Source of the DNA: Pilaira anomala
Taxonomy: Eukaryota; Mucoromycota; Mucoromycetes; Mucorales; Mucoraceae
Direction of reading: 5' to 3'
Assembly (NCBI GenBank): GCA_025716855.1
Contig: JAIXMQ010000022.1
Span: forward strand, 427,164-491,163
DNA length: 64,000 nt
A program made the position numbers and the translations under genes. Shown in pieces: positions 12,500 to 24,928 of the stretch (positions within the stretch are counted from its first letter, which is position 1; each line of letters starts with the position of its first letter). The notes below the pieces were generated by a model. It saw only the letters and a program-made list of their open reading frames with translations. It had not been told where the DNA came from and searched no databases.

Positions 12500-13279
12500 A
12501 GTGCTTAACACATGTTCACTCAGCCAAATAACTGGTGTGTGAATGCGCGTAATAAAAAAAAAAGCTGATTTACACATCATCTGTCAGATAAAGAGAAGGA
12601 CTTGATTTTTGCATAATTAATTTTCATCTTTTACCCGGAGAACTTGTTGAAAGCTTGTGTACACTTAATGTTTTTGATTTAAAAATAGGGGGTCCATGTT
12701 TAAAGAAAGCATTATTTTATCTAATTGGAGACATATACATTTTTTAAAAAAAAAATGCACTTTATCATAAAAACGTTAGAATAGGTTTGTAGATCTAAAT
12801 ATTCTGCTTTGACACAGTTTATAATAATTTGATCTTAAAAGTGTGGTCAGGAACATGTACTACAGTGACACAGAGTTGTTTTTTTTTTGTTCGTCTAAAA
12901 ACACAAATTTTTTATTATTGTTATACTTTGAAAAAAAGTGGAAGGGGAGGGGGGATAATGAAGCAAAAAAAAAAAAGAAAAAAAAAGGGAAATAAATAAG
13001 GTTATTTTTTTTTAGAAAAAGGAAAAAACGAGAGGGTATTTACAAAGAGAATATGTTTTGTGAGGGGTGTGTGTGATTAATATATATATATAAAAAAAAA
13101 GGAAACATACAATATGTGTTGAAGTGTAAGGGGGGATACAAAATGTGTGTGTGAGTGAGTGAAGGGGATGTGAAGGGGGCATGAACAGAAAATAATTTAG
13201 TGTATAAAAAAAAAGAGCATAGATAAAAAAAAAAAAGGAAAGTGAGAAAATAAATAAAGAGAGTACGTTTTTTTTTTTT

Positions 13280-16117
13280 TTAAAGACTGACAAATAAATT
13301 GACAGTGTTATGAACACCACGACTTTCAAAAGCCATTTGAACATCATCGTTTGAACTGATGGTAATGAAATCCGAGTCTTCATCTTGATACTTTAGACGT
13401 AATAAATCGGTTGATTTCAAGTTGGCAACAAGACGAATTTTCTTGTCGACTTTTTCCATTAATTCAAAAAAGGTGACTTCATGGTTTGTTACGATCACAT
13501 AGATACCTTCATTAAAATTCAATTTAATTTTAATGGTACCAGGCGATGGTGGTGGGGCACCTACTGTGCCGCCTCCGTGAGATAAAGCGATATCCGTTAA
13601 TCTTGGAGTAGAAGCCACATTACGAATCATGTTGGGTTTTTCAGATCTTGATAAATCTAATGGGGCTGGTTTACTGCTAATGGAACGAACAGGCATTTGA
13701 GGTAAAGGTTCAGGTTGAATATGAATATGATTATTTTTCATAATATTTGGACTGGATTGAGAACGAAGTCTGTTTTGATTTAAAGGTAATGAAGGACGCG
13801 TCAAGTTGTTATGATGAGATTGAGAACGACCTGTCGATTTCATTGAGTGTTGAATATAATGTTGATGATAATCTTCAGAAGAATATTCATTATTTAAAAA
13901 GTTACTTGCGATATCAGTTAAGCCACCTTCATGATTATTATGACGATGCCATGTATTGTTGTTACTGGATACGCGAGAAGAACTGGTAGGAGAAGATGGA
14001 TGTGAAGGAGGTGGAGAGGCGGGGTAATAATTGTAGTTCATAAGGATATTGGGTGGAGAAGTCGAGATGATACTACTACTACTGTTACTAGTTAAACTTG
14101 AACTAGAACGAGGTAAAGGAGATAAATTCATACCGGGTACGTTATGGAAAGGACGACCATTTGAGTATTTGATGTTTTCATGTTGTTGATGATGAATGTT
14201 TCTAATCATGGGTTGATGATGATTGTTATTGAAAGAACTACTACGAGATCTGTTGTTAATGATGGTTGGAACGAAATCATCATCTTCTTCATCATCATAA
14301 TAATGATCAGCGGCAGCAGCAGCAGCAGCGGCAACTAATTCTTCTTCATCTTCTTCATCAGCAAAAGAAGAATGTACAAGGTGATGATGATGATTTGATT
14401 CAATCTCGGTTACTTTTTGAATTGCTTTTGTTAAAGTATTTGACCAAAGTTTTGATTGCTCTTCATTTCTAAACTTTAAAGAGATTTGTTTGACGATATC
14501 TTGAGCTAAATCCAAGTGAAGAGACCAAACACCATTTTTGCAACGCGTATTAACGTTACTCATGTGAGGAAGATGAGCAATGATTTTAGGTACGAGACTA
14601 CCACGACGTTTCTTTTTGTTGATGGATAAAGTATTTGATTTCTGTAATAAATGGTTGCCCTTTGATTCTTTACAGATCAAGATTGCTTTTTCGAAAAAGA
14701 AGACATGTAAATCACGTTCAGTTGTATCTAAGCCATTGGTAACGACGAGCAATTTATCTTGTAACATGAGAGGGCCATAATTATCAATGGAAGCCTCTTT
14801 TGAATCATCCAAACGTTTCTTTAATTCTTGAACAGCCTGGGAGTTTTCATGTTGACGTTGGGTCTCATTGACTTTTTCAGTGACACGTTTGATTGAATCG
14901 ACACTCTCTTGTGTTTCTTTGAAAAAGGGCCAGTCTTCATCTGTACTTTTCAACAACTCTTTTAATAAAAGAGGGTATTTACAGATACGTTGTACTGGTT
15001 TAATCAACATGCTAGGTAATTGATAGATTGGGTTCAAGATATCAGCTAATTTTTGAAGACGAGGGGTCTCTTGAACGACTAAATCTTGAGCGGAATAGTA
15101 ATTGGCGCAATAGGGTTCATAGACAGAAAAGGCTTCTTCCATATCAATGAAGAGTTGTCCGATTCTTTGGTCGATCGGTGCTTTTTCGACTATTTCTTCA
15201 AGTCGGATCAAGAAACGACGTTGGAAATCGACCAGTGCGTTTAGATTACCAAATAAATAATGGATTGTATCAGGTGATACAATTTTTTGAATTTGTAATT
15301 CACGCATATAGTTCTATTAAAAAAAAATTGTTTATTAATATGATAATTTTATAAATATATGTATAATTTTTTTTACCTGGAGTATTTCCATATCGTTCAC
15401 GTATTTTCTTTCAGTTTCCAACAACTCGAAAACTACTTTATCCCGCGTATTTCTAGGTGCATTTGGATCTGAGTTCCTATTGGTGGACCGGACTGTAATG
15501 ATTCCGCGATCTTCCAATAATTGTAATAATTTATTAATCGTATTAACAACCTTTTTTTAAGGAGAGAAAAAAAAAATAAAAAAAAAGGTAAATAAACAAA
15601 AAATAAAAAAATCAAATAAAATAATATTTACTTTTACGAAACCATTTGTATCATCTTGAAAGAGATCTGAAATGGTAAACATATCTTCTTCAAGAAATAA
15701 TAAATCATTTTTGCAAGCGACAATAAAATGATAGACATTTGCTTTACAAGAATTGAGAGAGTTTAATTTAGCATCAGATTCTACGCTTAATGGTTTGACA
15801 GGCTGAAGAGCATTATATAATTTACATAATGGTAAACCTTGTCGACAGATGAGGGTTAACTTTAATAATGGATCCGTTGTAGTACTAGTATCCAAGTATT
15901 CTTCCATTCCTTCTACCAGAGATAATTTATCTAGTACTGAACGACAGAAATGAAATAAGGATCCTGAACTGGTTAAGGTAGTTGGTGTAAGTGTTGTGAC
16001 GGTTGAGCTTGAATTGGTGGTTGTTAAGGAAGGTGCCAGTAGTGGTGTTGTGGTTGGTGAATCAATGGTAAGCATGGTAACCGAAGGATTTCTTCGGTTT
16101 ATTGCTAACGCAGACAT
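13280..16117 (-). CDS. CDC24: Cdc24/Scd1-type guanine nucleotide exchange factor for Cdc42
   Basis: Activates the Rho GTPase Cdc42 to set polarity and hyphal growth. Exons 16117-15632, 15550-15377 and 15313-13280, 897 residues. Domain order matches the fungal family. A calponin-like domain (about 50-160) includes LFHFCRSVLDKLSLVEGM. The DH (RhoGEF) domain (about 197-385) starts DKVVFELLETERKYVNDM and has the signature IKPVQRICKYPLLLKELL. A PH domain (about 400-530) follows. A long linker rich in Ser, Asn and His with polyalanine and acidic blocks leads to a C-terminal PB1 domain (about 814-897), which carries the acidic motif KYQDEDSDFITISSNDD for binding a Bem1-like scaffold. The low-complexity linker is longer than in yeast. 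Start is the first ATG after a poly(A)-rich leader. Identity is firm. Confidence 0.93.
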
Positions 16118-16487
16118 TTAAGGATATAAATATAAATTGGATAAAATATAAAGTATATTTATATATAAAGAAAGGAAAAAAAAAAAAAAAAAAAAAAAAA
16201 TAGAGAGAAAGAAAGTATAAAAAGAAAAAAGAAAGTTAACAAAAAAAAACAGGGGAGAAAGAAATATATGAAAAAAAAAAAAACTGGTGAAACACTAAAA
16301 AAAAAAAAAAAAAAAAACCTGAGTTAAATAATATATTTATAATTTTATTTTCTTTATAATGTGTGAGTTATGCGTTGGCACGAAATGCATTGTTCAAAAA
16401 TAACAATTGTATTCTTTTTATGGATAGTTTATCATTGAAAAACAACAACAATAACAAAGACGCACGCGTAAGTAATAATAAATAATA
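16118..16487. other. Poly(A)-rich leader and spacer
   Basis: Promoter and leader of the RhoGEF gene and 3' flank of the Jac1 gene. Almost pure A on the + strand in 16160-16320, interrupted by short GA blocks. No gene. Confidence 0.5.
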
Positions 16488-17432
16488 TTATGGATGCCAT
16501 TCATGGATTGCACTTTGAATACTTTGCCAATATTGTAATTCAATTGTCAATTCTTTTGCTCTATTATAATCTTTTTCTTTAAATGCCTTTGATAAATTAT
16601 TGACTGTTTCTTGAAATTTATCTAAAAAAAAAAAAAAAAATATTTTAGTACAAGTTTTTATATGGAGCACATTTCATTTTATAGTTACCATCATTTCTCT
16701 TTTTTAATGGACCTAATTCATCTTCACTCTGTACTTCTTCAAGCTCCTCTCTAAATTCCATCACATCCATCAGGAGTTCAGGATCACTCAGTGAGTCACT
16801 TTCATTGACTCTTATGCCTTGTTGTTCTAATAGGTACTGTGCACGACTTAGTGGATTCTTGAGTATATTATATGCTTTATTAATCACAGATGATTGTAAT
16901 TGAGCATAAGCATGTTCACGCTAAAAGTAATTAGGTTAGTATAAATTTTCAACTAAAAAAAAAAAAAAAAAAAAAAAAAATTACTTTTGGTGCTTGAGAA
17001 AAACTATCAGGATGTGCCTTTTGTTGAAGTATCAAGAATTGTCTCTTTAATGCTTTCAGGTCAATATCAAAAGTAGGTTGATCTCTATTCTAGGTGTTAT
17101 TTTAAAAAAAAAATATGAATTATAACTTTTATACTTTACTTGTTTTCTCCAGTGCCAGCTTGAAGTAAGTGGAAAAAGTTTAAATGAGCAGGAATAGGTT
17201 GAATGACACTACAGACTTTATTTTCACAAAATAAAGCAGAAGGTCTATTTGTTGATTGACATTGCCAACAAGTCTTGTCGTTTTTCATGTTACTTCGCCA
17301 TCTTAAACTGGTTGTAAACAATCGAGGTTTTGTCGTTTTAATAGGTGCTACTAATAAACTTGACTTATAAATAACTCGAGTTCTAGGCAAAGAAGTCGAT
17401 AATAATACTCTTTGAATTAACTTTGTGTTCAT
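16488..17432 (-). CDS. JAC1: Mitochondrial J-type co-chaperone Jac1/HscB for iron-sulfur cluster transfer
   Basis: Partners Ssq1-type Hsp70 and the Isu scaffold in the mitochondrial matrix. Exons 17432-17140, 17084-16985, 16920-16689 and 16621-16488 give 252 residues. The first ~45 residues are basic and Ser/Thr/Leu-rich, typical of a mitochondrial presequence. Four cysteines (about 55, 58, 69 and 74; CWQC and FCENKVC) form the zinc-binding N-terminal module seen in human HSCB but missing from yeast Jac1. The J domain has HPD at about 122-124 and NKAYNILKNPLSRAQYLL in its last helix. The C-terminal three-helix bundle includes DVMEFREELEEV, the Isu-binding face. For exon 2 the acceptor at 17085 was chosen over an AG a few bases upstream because only it keeps frame. 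Confidence 0.93.
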
Positions 17433-17550
17433 TTTTTTTTTCTTCTTATATCCCCACTCCCTTGATTAATAATAATAATAAAAAAAAGAACAAAAAGAAA
17501 TATACAGAAGGTTTAAATTTTTTATTATTAAATTTTTTTCCACCCGGACT

Positions 17551-20500
17551 TTATTGGAAACGATGAATTATGTCTGCAATACGATTTGGTGATTTAGAAC
17601 GGAGTTCCTTTGAATTAGTTGCTTGTAATTGATTATGAATTGTATTGTTGTTATTAAAGATTTCAAATCGATTACGAATTGACGGCATTTGAGGTTTATT
17701 GGGTTGTGTAATTGATGCAACTTCTGCATCAGCATTATCTGCTTTCTTTGTATCTGATTCGCCTCCTTGTGACACCTTGACCTCCTCTTCTCTTGCAGCT
17801 GCTCCTTCCTCTTTTGTCAATTCTTTGGTAGTAGCCTCTTCTTCATTGGCAGGTTCTTCTTCTTTGGTAGTTTCTTCTTCTTTGGTAGCTTCTTCTTCCT
17901 TGGTAGCTTCTTCTTCTTTGGTAGCTTCTTCTTCTTTGGTAGCTTCTTCTTCTTTGGTGGGTTCCTCCTCTTCTTTGACAGACTCTTCCTCTTCTTTGAC
18001 AGGCTCTTCCTCTTCTTTGACAGGCTCTTCCTCCTTAGCAGCTTCTACCTCTTGTTGAACAGGTGCCTCCTCCTCTTTGATAGGCGCCTCTTCTGTCACT
18101 TGTGCAGGTGCTTCTTCAGAAATAGCAGGTTCCGTGTCCTCTTTTGCGGCTTCCGATTCTTGTACACGATCTTCGTCATCTTTGTGTTCTGCTGGTACAA
18201 CCCTCACAGATGATTTTTTGTGATCTACAGCAGCAGCAGGAGCAGCAGCAGCAGCATTGGACTTTTTAACAAGCTTCTTACGTGGAGTATCGGACACCTT
18301 TTTAGTAGTAGTAGGTGTAGCTGATTTCACAGTACTAGAAGCAGCAGATACACGCGATTTAGGCTTTGGAGTTTCTTTTGAAGAAGATGCACTTGTTACC
18401 TAATAATATATAAAGTTTAAGTTTTTTTTTTTTTAAGGGGGTTATTATAAACTACTTTTTTTTTTTTTTTTTTTTTTTTTTACCTTTTTTGTTGTTGTTG
18501 GGACAGTTGTGGTAGAAGTAGGGGAAGTACGACGAACGGTTGTCGTGGGTTTAGTAGTATTACTAGGACGTGTGGTGGCGGTAGTGGTTGGAGCTTTTGA
18601 AACTCTTTTGACGGGAGTGGAAGTAGGTGGAGATACAGTTGTTGTTTCCTTTTGGATAGGTTCCTTACGTCTTGCACTAGCTGCAGTAGGTGCAGTTAAC
18701 CTTGAAACTAAAGATCGAGTTGAAGAAGTTGCCTTCTTTGGCTTATCTTCCGTTGTTGTTGTTGTTTTTTCTGCGGCAGCAGCAGCAGATGATGATGATG
18801 GAGGTGCTTTTTTTGTAAGTAAAGCGACTCTAGGAACACGAGCTGGCTTTGTTACAGGTTTCTTTGTTGCAGTTGCTGGTGGATCTGAATCTATTCCTTT
18901 TTTTGTTGTTTCAGTTACTGGTTTCTTTAAAAGGGTAGGTTTTTTAAGACCTGGTTTAACGGTGGTAGTGGTTTTACGAACTGGGTCTTTCTTCTTTTCT
19001 TCTTCAGTGGTAGGACCTGTCTTACGTAAAGTGGTATGTTGTTTATTGATAGGGGCTCTAGGTTTAAGTTCCCTTTTATTATTGACAGAAGAAACCTTAT
19101 TTGAAGAAGGTTTTTTGAGTTCTTTTTTTACAATGACCTCTGTACTGCTCGTGGTTGCACTTGAATGGTCCTCGTAATCACCTTCAGATGAAGCTGTATT
19201 GGATTCATTTGTGGTCACTGGTGGTGCTGCTACTGCTGCTGATGCTTCTTCTACTACTGCTGCTGGTGCCTCTTCTACTACTGCTGCTGATGCTTCTTCT
19301 ACTACTGCTGCTGGTGCCTCTTCTACTACTGCTGCTGGTGCCTCTTCTACTACTGTTTCTTCTTTTACTACTACTTCTGGTGTTGTTGTTTGTTCAGTAA
19401 GAGTTGGCTCTTCTTCTTCTGCTTTTACCTAAAATGAAATAATAATAATAAATAAACATTACATATTGAAAAAATTAGCCCCTTAAAAATTTATTTTTAA
19501 ACATACAATTTCGTCATTTCCCTTTTCCTGTTCTGGCACTGACAGTTCCTGTTCTGGTTCAGTTTGATCTGGTTCAGTATGATCTGTTGTTTTTGTTTGT
19601 TCGGGTTTAGATAAGAATACCTGTTTATTCTCTTCTCCGATAACAGGTTCTTCTTTATTGTTGCTAATGAGATCCGCGCTGGGTTCCGGTTTAAGTGCAG
19701 CAGGAACGGGTTCTTTTTCTACGATGACAGCTGGATTTTGTACGACCCTGTGAATGGGCTTCTCTGCTGCTGGTTTATTTCCTGTCTTTTTTAATCCACC
19801 TAATGCAGCAATTAAATCATTTACAGAAGATTTCTTTTCTTCTGGTTTCTTTTCGTTTGTAAAAAGTTTCTTTCTTTCTGCTATCAAAGATTTCTTTTCG
19901 ACTACAGGTGGTGCTGGTGGTGATGATGTGGCAGCGGCAGCAGTAGCGGCATTTTTATCGGACTTGTTCTCCACAACAACTTGATCTTTCTTATCAGATG
20001 TCTCTTCTTTTGTTTGAACAATAGGATCTTCTGTGACTTTGTTTACAATAGGTTCTGAAGTTGCGGGTGTTTCTTCTTTGATAATAGGCGTTTCTTCCTT
20101 AGTTAAAGGTGCTTCTTCCTTGGTTACAGGTGCTTCTTCCTTGGCTACAGGCGCTTCTTCCTTGGTTACAGGTGCTTCTTCCTTGGTTACAGATACTTCC
20201 TTTTTAGTCACAGGTGCTTCTTCTTGAGTCACAGGTGCTTCTTCCTTGGCTACAGGTGTTTCCTCTTCTTTAGTCTCAGGTGCTTCCTCAACAATAGGGT
20301 TTACCTTGGCAACAGGTGCTTCCTCTTCAACAGTAGATGCTTCCTTAATAATAGATGTCTCTTCAACAGCAATATCTTCCTTAGCGATAGGTTCTTCCTT
20401 AGCAACTGCTTCTTCCTTAGCAACTGCTTCTTCCTTAGCGATAGGTTCTTCCTTAGCGATAAGTTCTTCCTTAGCGATAGGTTCTTCCTTAGCAACAGGT

Positions 20501-22117
20501 TCTTCCTTAGCAACAGGTTCTTCCTTAGTGATAGGTTCTTCCCTAGCAGTAGATTCTTCCTTAGCAACAGGTTCTTCCTTAACAGTGGGCCCTTCCTTGG
20601 CTTCAACTTCCTCCTTGGCCTCGATGTCCTCCTTGACTACAAGCTCCTCCTTAATAACAGGTTCTTCTGTGACATGGGGTTCCTCTTTAACAATAGATTC
20701 CTCTTTAACAATAGGTTCCTCTTTAACGATAGGTTCCTCTTTAACAATAGGTTCCTCTTTAACAATAGGCTCCTCTTTAACAGCAGGCACTTCTTTAACA
20801 GCAGGCACTTCTTTAACAGAATGTTCCTCTTCAACAATAGGTTTTTTTTCGGATACCTGGTCATTTTCAGGGCTAAGATCTACTTTAACAAACTCGTCAT
20901 CTTTCATATCCTCTAAAACAAAAGAAGACACCTCCTTCACCACGGGATCTTTTTCAAGAACGGGAGCTTCTTCCAAAGTAGGCTTTTGAACCGAGATCTC
21001 CTCCTTGTTTTCATTTTGAGCAGGAATAGTTGACTCTTCTTTTGTGTCTAAATGGGTCGTCTCAGGGTTCGTGACATGATCTTGTGGTTGGGTCACTGAA
21101 TCAGGGGCAAATGAGTTATTGGTAGTAGTAGTAGTATCTGGCTTACAGGGTTGTTGAACGGAATCTACTTGTTCAGATAAATCTTGAACAACATGGACTT
21201 GATTACCAAAGATAAGGTTGATTTCTCTTTCGGCACTTTCTAAACTATCGCTTCCATGTGTAGCATTATGAGATCCGTCGGTACCGAAAATAGCTCGGAT
21301 ACTTTTTTTTTATGAGTACAATGTGTTTTGTGTATGTATTCTTTTTATCGTGTTTACCTGTTAGGATCTGTTTCTCTTGCTTTGATTGAGTTTGTAGGAC
21401 CCATTAATGATCTCCAAGATTGTACAGCATCTTGTTTTTCTAAAACAAGGGCATAAATTGGTTCACTTTATTGTAAAAAAAAAAAAAAAAAAAAAAGAGA
21501 TTTTTTTTGGGGTTATTTTTTCTTGTAAGACGTGACACATTTTAGTTTTTTTTTTTTTTTTTTTTTTTTTTATACCTGCTCATCCAGTTTGTAAGATCGG
21601 TATAAAAAGGTTTTCCATCATGTTCTTGATAAAATGAACATGCGATTTCTTTTGAAAGTAAAAGCTCACGTTCCTGAAGAATAATGAAATCATGATCCTT
21701 AATTTTTTGAATAATTTCTTGTTTCTTTGACATAGCATCTGGTTTGATTAAGGCTAAAGTTCGGCTGGGCTATATATATATATATATTTGTGTAAACAAA
21801 AAAAAAAAAGGGTTGTTGTTGTTTTTTTTTTGTAAATATATTCATCTTACTTTGGTTTCATCTATTTGAGACGTTCCTGCAACTAAAAGAAACATAACCA
21901 ATAAAAATTAAATATAACAAGTTTTTTTGTAGTATTTTTATTTTTTATTTTTATTTTACCTTGTTCAGGTACACTATCATGTGCCTATTTCATAGAAAAG
22001 AAAAAAAAAAAGAAGTCGTGTCAAAAAGCTTGTATTTGAAGCATTTTTTTTTTTTTAAAAAAAGGAACTCTTTCTTTTACTTACAGTTGTCTCAACGTTC
22101 ATCTCGGACGTCAACAT
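17551..22117 (-). CDS. Nucleoside diphosphate kinase domain fused to a ~1,170-residue KEEP-repeat tail
   Basis: Eight exons: 22117-22085, 21984-21960, 21882-21851, 21769-21576, 21465-21358, 21301-19507, 19428-18484 and 18399-17551, all in phase, 1,326 residues. The NDK domain (about 33-160) starts TLALIKPDAM. It keeps the residues used in phosphotransfer: Lys39, Tyr77, Arg113, Thr119, Arg133, Asn143 and the phospho-acceptor His146 in HNATHGSDS. SWRSLMGPTNS and ARETDPNSIRAIFGTDG resemble the group II (NME5-like) class more than the housekeeping hexameric enzyme. The rest is low complexity. Exon 6 is built on six- and seven-residue units such as KEEPIV and TKEEAPV. Exon 7 starts with VVEEAPAA units and turns basic and Thr/Pro/Lys-rich. 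Exon 8 has KEEEAT units and a short conserved-looking end, RIADIIHRFQ. Kinase activity is plausible; the tail's role is unknown. A second gene starting inside the tail cannot be excluded without transcripts. Confidence 0.8.
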
Positions 22118-22511
22118 ATTCTTTCTTTTTTTAATATAGTGTTAAGACGGAGGGGGGGTTTTTTTTAGTATTATTTTTATTGTATAGAGATGAAGGTTAT
22201 TTTAAATAAGAAAAAAGAAAAAAAAAAGAGAAAGAGAGAGAGAAAAAGAATCTTTTAGGGGGTTTATTACAGAGGCACAAACTTTTTATTATTATTTTTC
22301 GTGACGTACTTTTTATGTGTATCGTGTCATTTGTCCTAAAAAGTATTGTATAACACTCTTATAAAGATACTCATCAATCAAACAATAGATTTAGCATTTT
22401 ACAAGCGATATAATCCAGCTAAAAATAAGTGTATGAAATAAAATAAAAAAAAAGAGAAAGAATATATAATAACATATTAGATATAGGAGGGGTAATAAAA
22501 TAAAGATGTAT
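22118..22511. other. Intergenic, no gene seen
   Basis: Short spacer between the NDK-tail gene promoter and the Dur3 3' end. AT-rich with a GA-rich block at about 22210-22245. Confidence 0.5.
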
Positions 22512-24928
22512 TTAAATTTTCTTTTCGACGTTATAAACGACAATATTTTCTTCAGATATCATTTCTCTTGGTAGATTCGGTATACGCTTTCCTCTCAACT
22601 CACGCCAGATTTCTTGAAACACGTTACGGATAGTGAGTCGAGATTCATATATCGGATAAATACCTACTGCTATTGTACTACCAAACACCCAAATAATCGA
22701 GACTACAACCCAAGCCGTGAAGAAACTTTTAGAGAACACGTAACGAGAAAAGAACATGGGGAGAGGCCATAATATAAACAAGACAAAAGAAAGCACCAAA
22801 CTTGAAATTTTAGCAAATCGAGATGATTTTTTCATTTTTTCTAATTCCTCAGCAGTAGTTATTGCTGCGTCAACCACCACTTGTTGTTTTGTTGGTTCCA
22901 AAAAGTCACCTGCTTCAAGCTGTTGATTTGAATCATCTACCTGTTGAATTTCTCTTGTAGCATCAAAATTGAAATTATCTGGTTTCCATAAACTGATGAT
23001 GGATGTAAAAATAATAGGAGATAAAAGAGCAACCAAGTTACCAGCCATCATTGGAAAATTTCTGGAGGAAGTTTCGATAGTGAATTTACCATACATACCG
23101 TAAGTGACAGCCAACCATGTACCTACAGCACAAAAGAAGCCCAGAATAGGTGATGCAATGGCTGCTTCTTTGGACTGTTTAGACCATAAGAGTGTCATGG
23201 CTAAAGGAAATACAGCGGAAGAGATCAAGACACCCATCAAGGTATAAAGGTAACCTAAACTGATACCTGTCAAATTCAATAAAACGGCCAAGATACCCAT
23301 CAAGATACCAAATGTAATTACACAAATATGTGAGAATCGAATCACTTCTTTTCCTTTTGCATCGGGTCGAATATAAGTACGATAGACATCGTAGGTAACA
23401 ACTGAAGAAACTGCAATCAGCTCTGCAGATGCTGCACTTGTCACTGCCATAAATACAAGAATAAGGCATGCAAAACCACCTGCTTGTCCAAGTAATTCAA
23501 TTGCTACATCTGGTAACACGAGACCTTGACTGATTGCAAATGGTGTGAGTTGAATATCAAGTGCTCTACCTGCTAATCCCATTGTTGTAGCTAATGTAAA
23601 TGGAATAGCGAACCATGAAAGCCCACCGATCAAATAAGCTTTCACTGCATATTGTGGATGAGCTGCGATAGCACGTTGCCAATAAGCCTTTTGTGTGTAT
23701 GCAGGATAATAAGTATCATATTATATAAAAAAAATGTTGTATAGTTGCATGTATTCAAACTTACGTTATCAAGAAAAACTGTTCCAAAATTACCGCAGAT
23801 ATTAATTATACTACACATTTTTAAAATTAATATATTACATGTAAAAAAAAAAAAAAAAAAAAAAAAAAATGTTGTTACCCAAATAAAAGCGCTTGAAGAG
23901 AAGACATGGTAACAAGTGAGCCTTGCTCGTTATCAACAATAGGAGTTCTTTCAGACGCAGCAACTAATAAATCGTACATAGTACCAATGGACCCTATTTG
24001 TGGGGAACTACCATAAACTGTAAATACAAAGGAAATGATAATGACAAAGATAATGACTGTATGACTGAAATTGTAAAATACATTAGTATGATAGAATAGG
24101 GGGAGTTTTTTTTTTTTTTTTTTTTTACATACGCATAATCGGACATGAAAGTAGCTTTAATACCACCAAATAAAGTATAAACAACTACACCAACAGGAAG
24201 CAAGAAACAAGCAGCAATTGTATGCATACCTGTTAAATAATTCACAACGGCACTACCACCTAAAAGTAACATGGCTGTGACAAGCTAGATGAAAAAAAAA
24301 AAAGGTTAAAAATCATATGTATACAGTAAAAAGTATATTGATATATATATATATATATTACAATATTGGTGACCGTAGCAAAGAAAAGGTAAACTGCATG
24401 CGTCCCTTTACCATAACGAGCTAAAACAACTTCTAGAAATGTATGAGCATTGGGTGCACGTCTCTTTAATTCAATGGCAAGTACAGCGAATAATAAAACT
24501 TGAACGACAGCACCGGAAGCGTACCAGATGGGACCCTATATAATTATTCGTTTTTTTTTTTTTAAAAAAAAAAAAATATACAAGGTGGTTTTTTTTATAA
24601 ATTTTATTACCGAGACACCATATTTATAAGCTACTTCAGTACTTGTAAGAAGTGTAGCAGCCCAAGTCCAACTAGAAACAATGGCGCTTGCAACTAAACC
24701 TGTTTTCACAGTACGTTGTGCAGTCATGTACATTTCCGAAGTTTGAACTTCATGAAGGTATCTCTTACAGAGAAAAGTAATACCTGTCATGATCAAAGCA
24801 AATAAAGCACCAATCCTATATTACATATAATTTAAGTTGACAAAAACTTGAAATCTTATTTTTTTTTTTCTTTGGATTCATTACCCTAAAACAACGCCGT
24901 AACCTACTCCTTGTGATAAAATAGCCAT
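22512..24928 (-). CDS. DUR3: Urea (and polyamine) active transporter Dur3, sodium:solute symporter family
   Basis: Plasma-membrane symporter for urea uptake. Seven exons: 24928-24885, 24815-24611, 24535-24362, 24284-24133, 24064-23879, 23810-23765 and 23687-22512, 660 residues. It begins [15 protein letters not shown], with the N-terminus close to the first membrane helix as in other Dur3 proteins. Diagnostic blocks include [34 protein letters not shown] and [17 protein letters not shown]. About 14-15 hydrophobic segments can be counted. The C-terminal third carries a charged loop followed by two final helices. It lies alone, with no urea-amidolyase or urease gene nearby. Introns fall mostly in loops. 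Family is certain; transport of polyamines as well as urea is known for yeast Dur3 and only inferred here. Confidence 0.93.

Larger units (their letters stand above)
11613..13279. other. Intergenic, microsatellite and G-rich tract
   Basis: No supported gene. Holds a compound CA/CT microsatellite (12108-12155) and a G-rich tract at 12479-12499, plus many A and T homopolymers. The segment 12950-13279 is the 3' flank of the RhoGEF gene and is purine-rich on the + strand. Confidence 0.5.

Noticed and set aside
18509..20989. Several long open frames (about 220-250 residues) on the + strand opposite the KEEP-repeat tail
   Set aside because: Repeat coding with GAA/GAG/AAA-type codons keeps the antisense frames open. 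The - strand frame is supported by introns and by the NDK domain.
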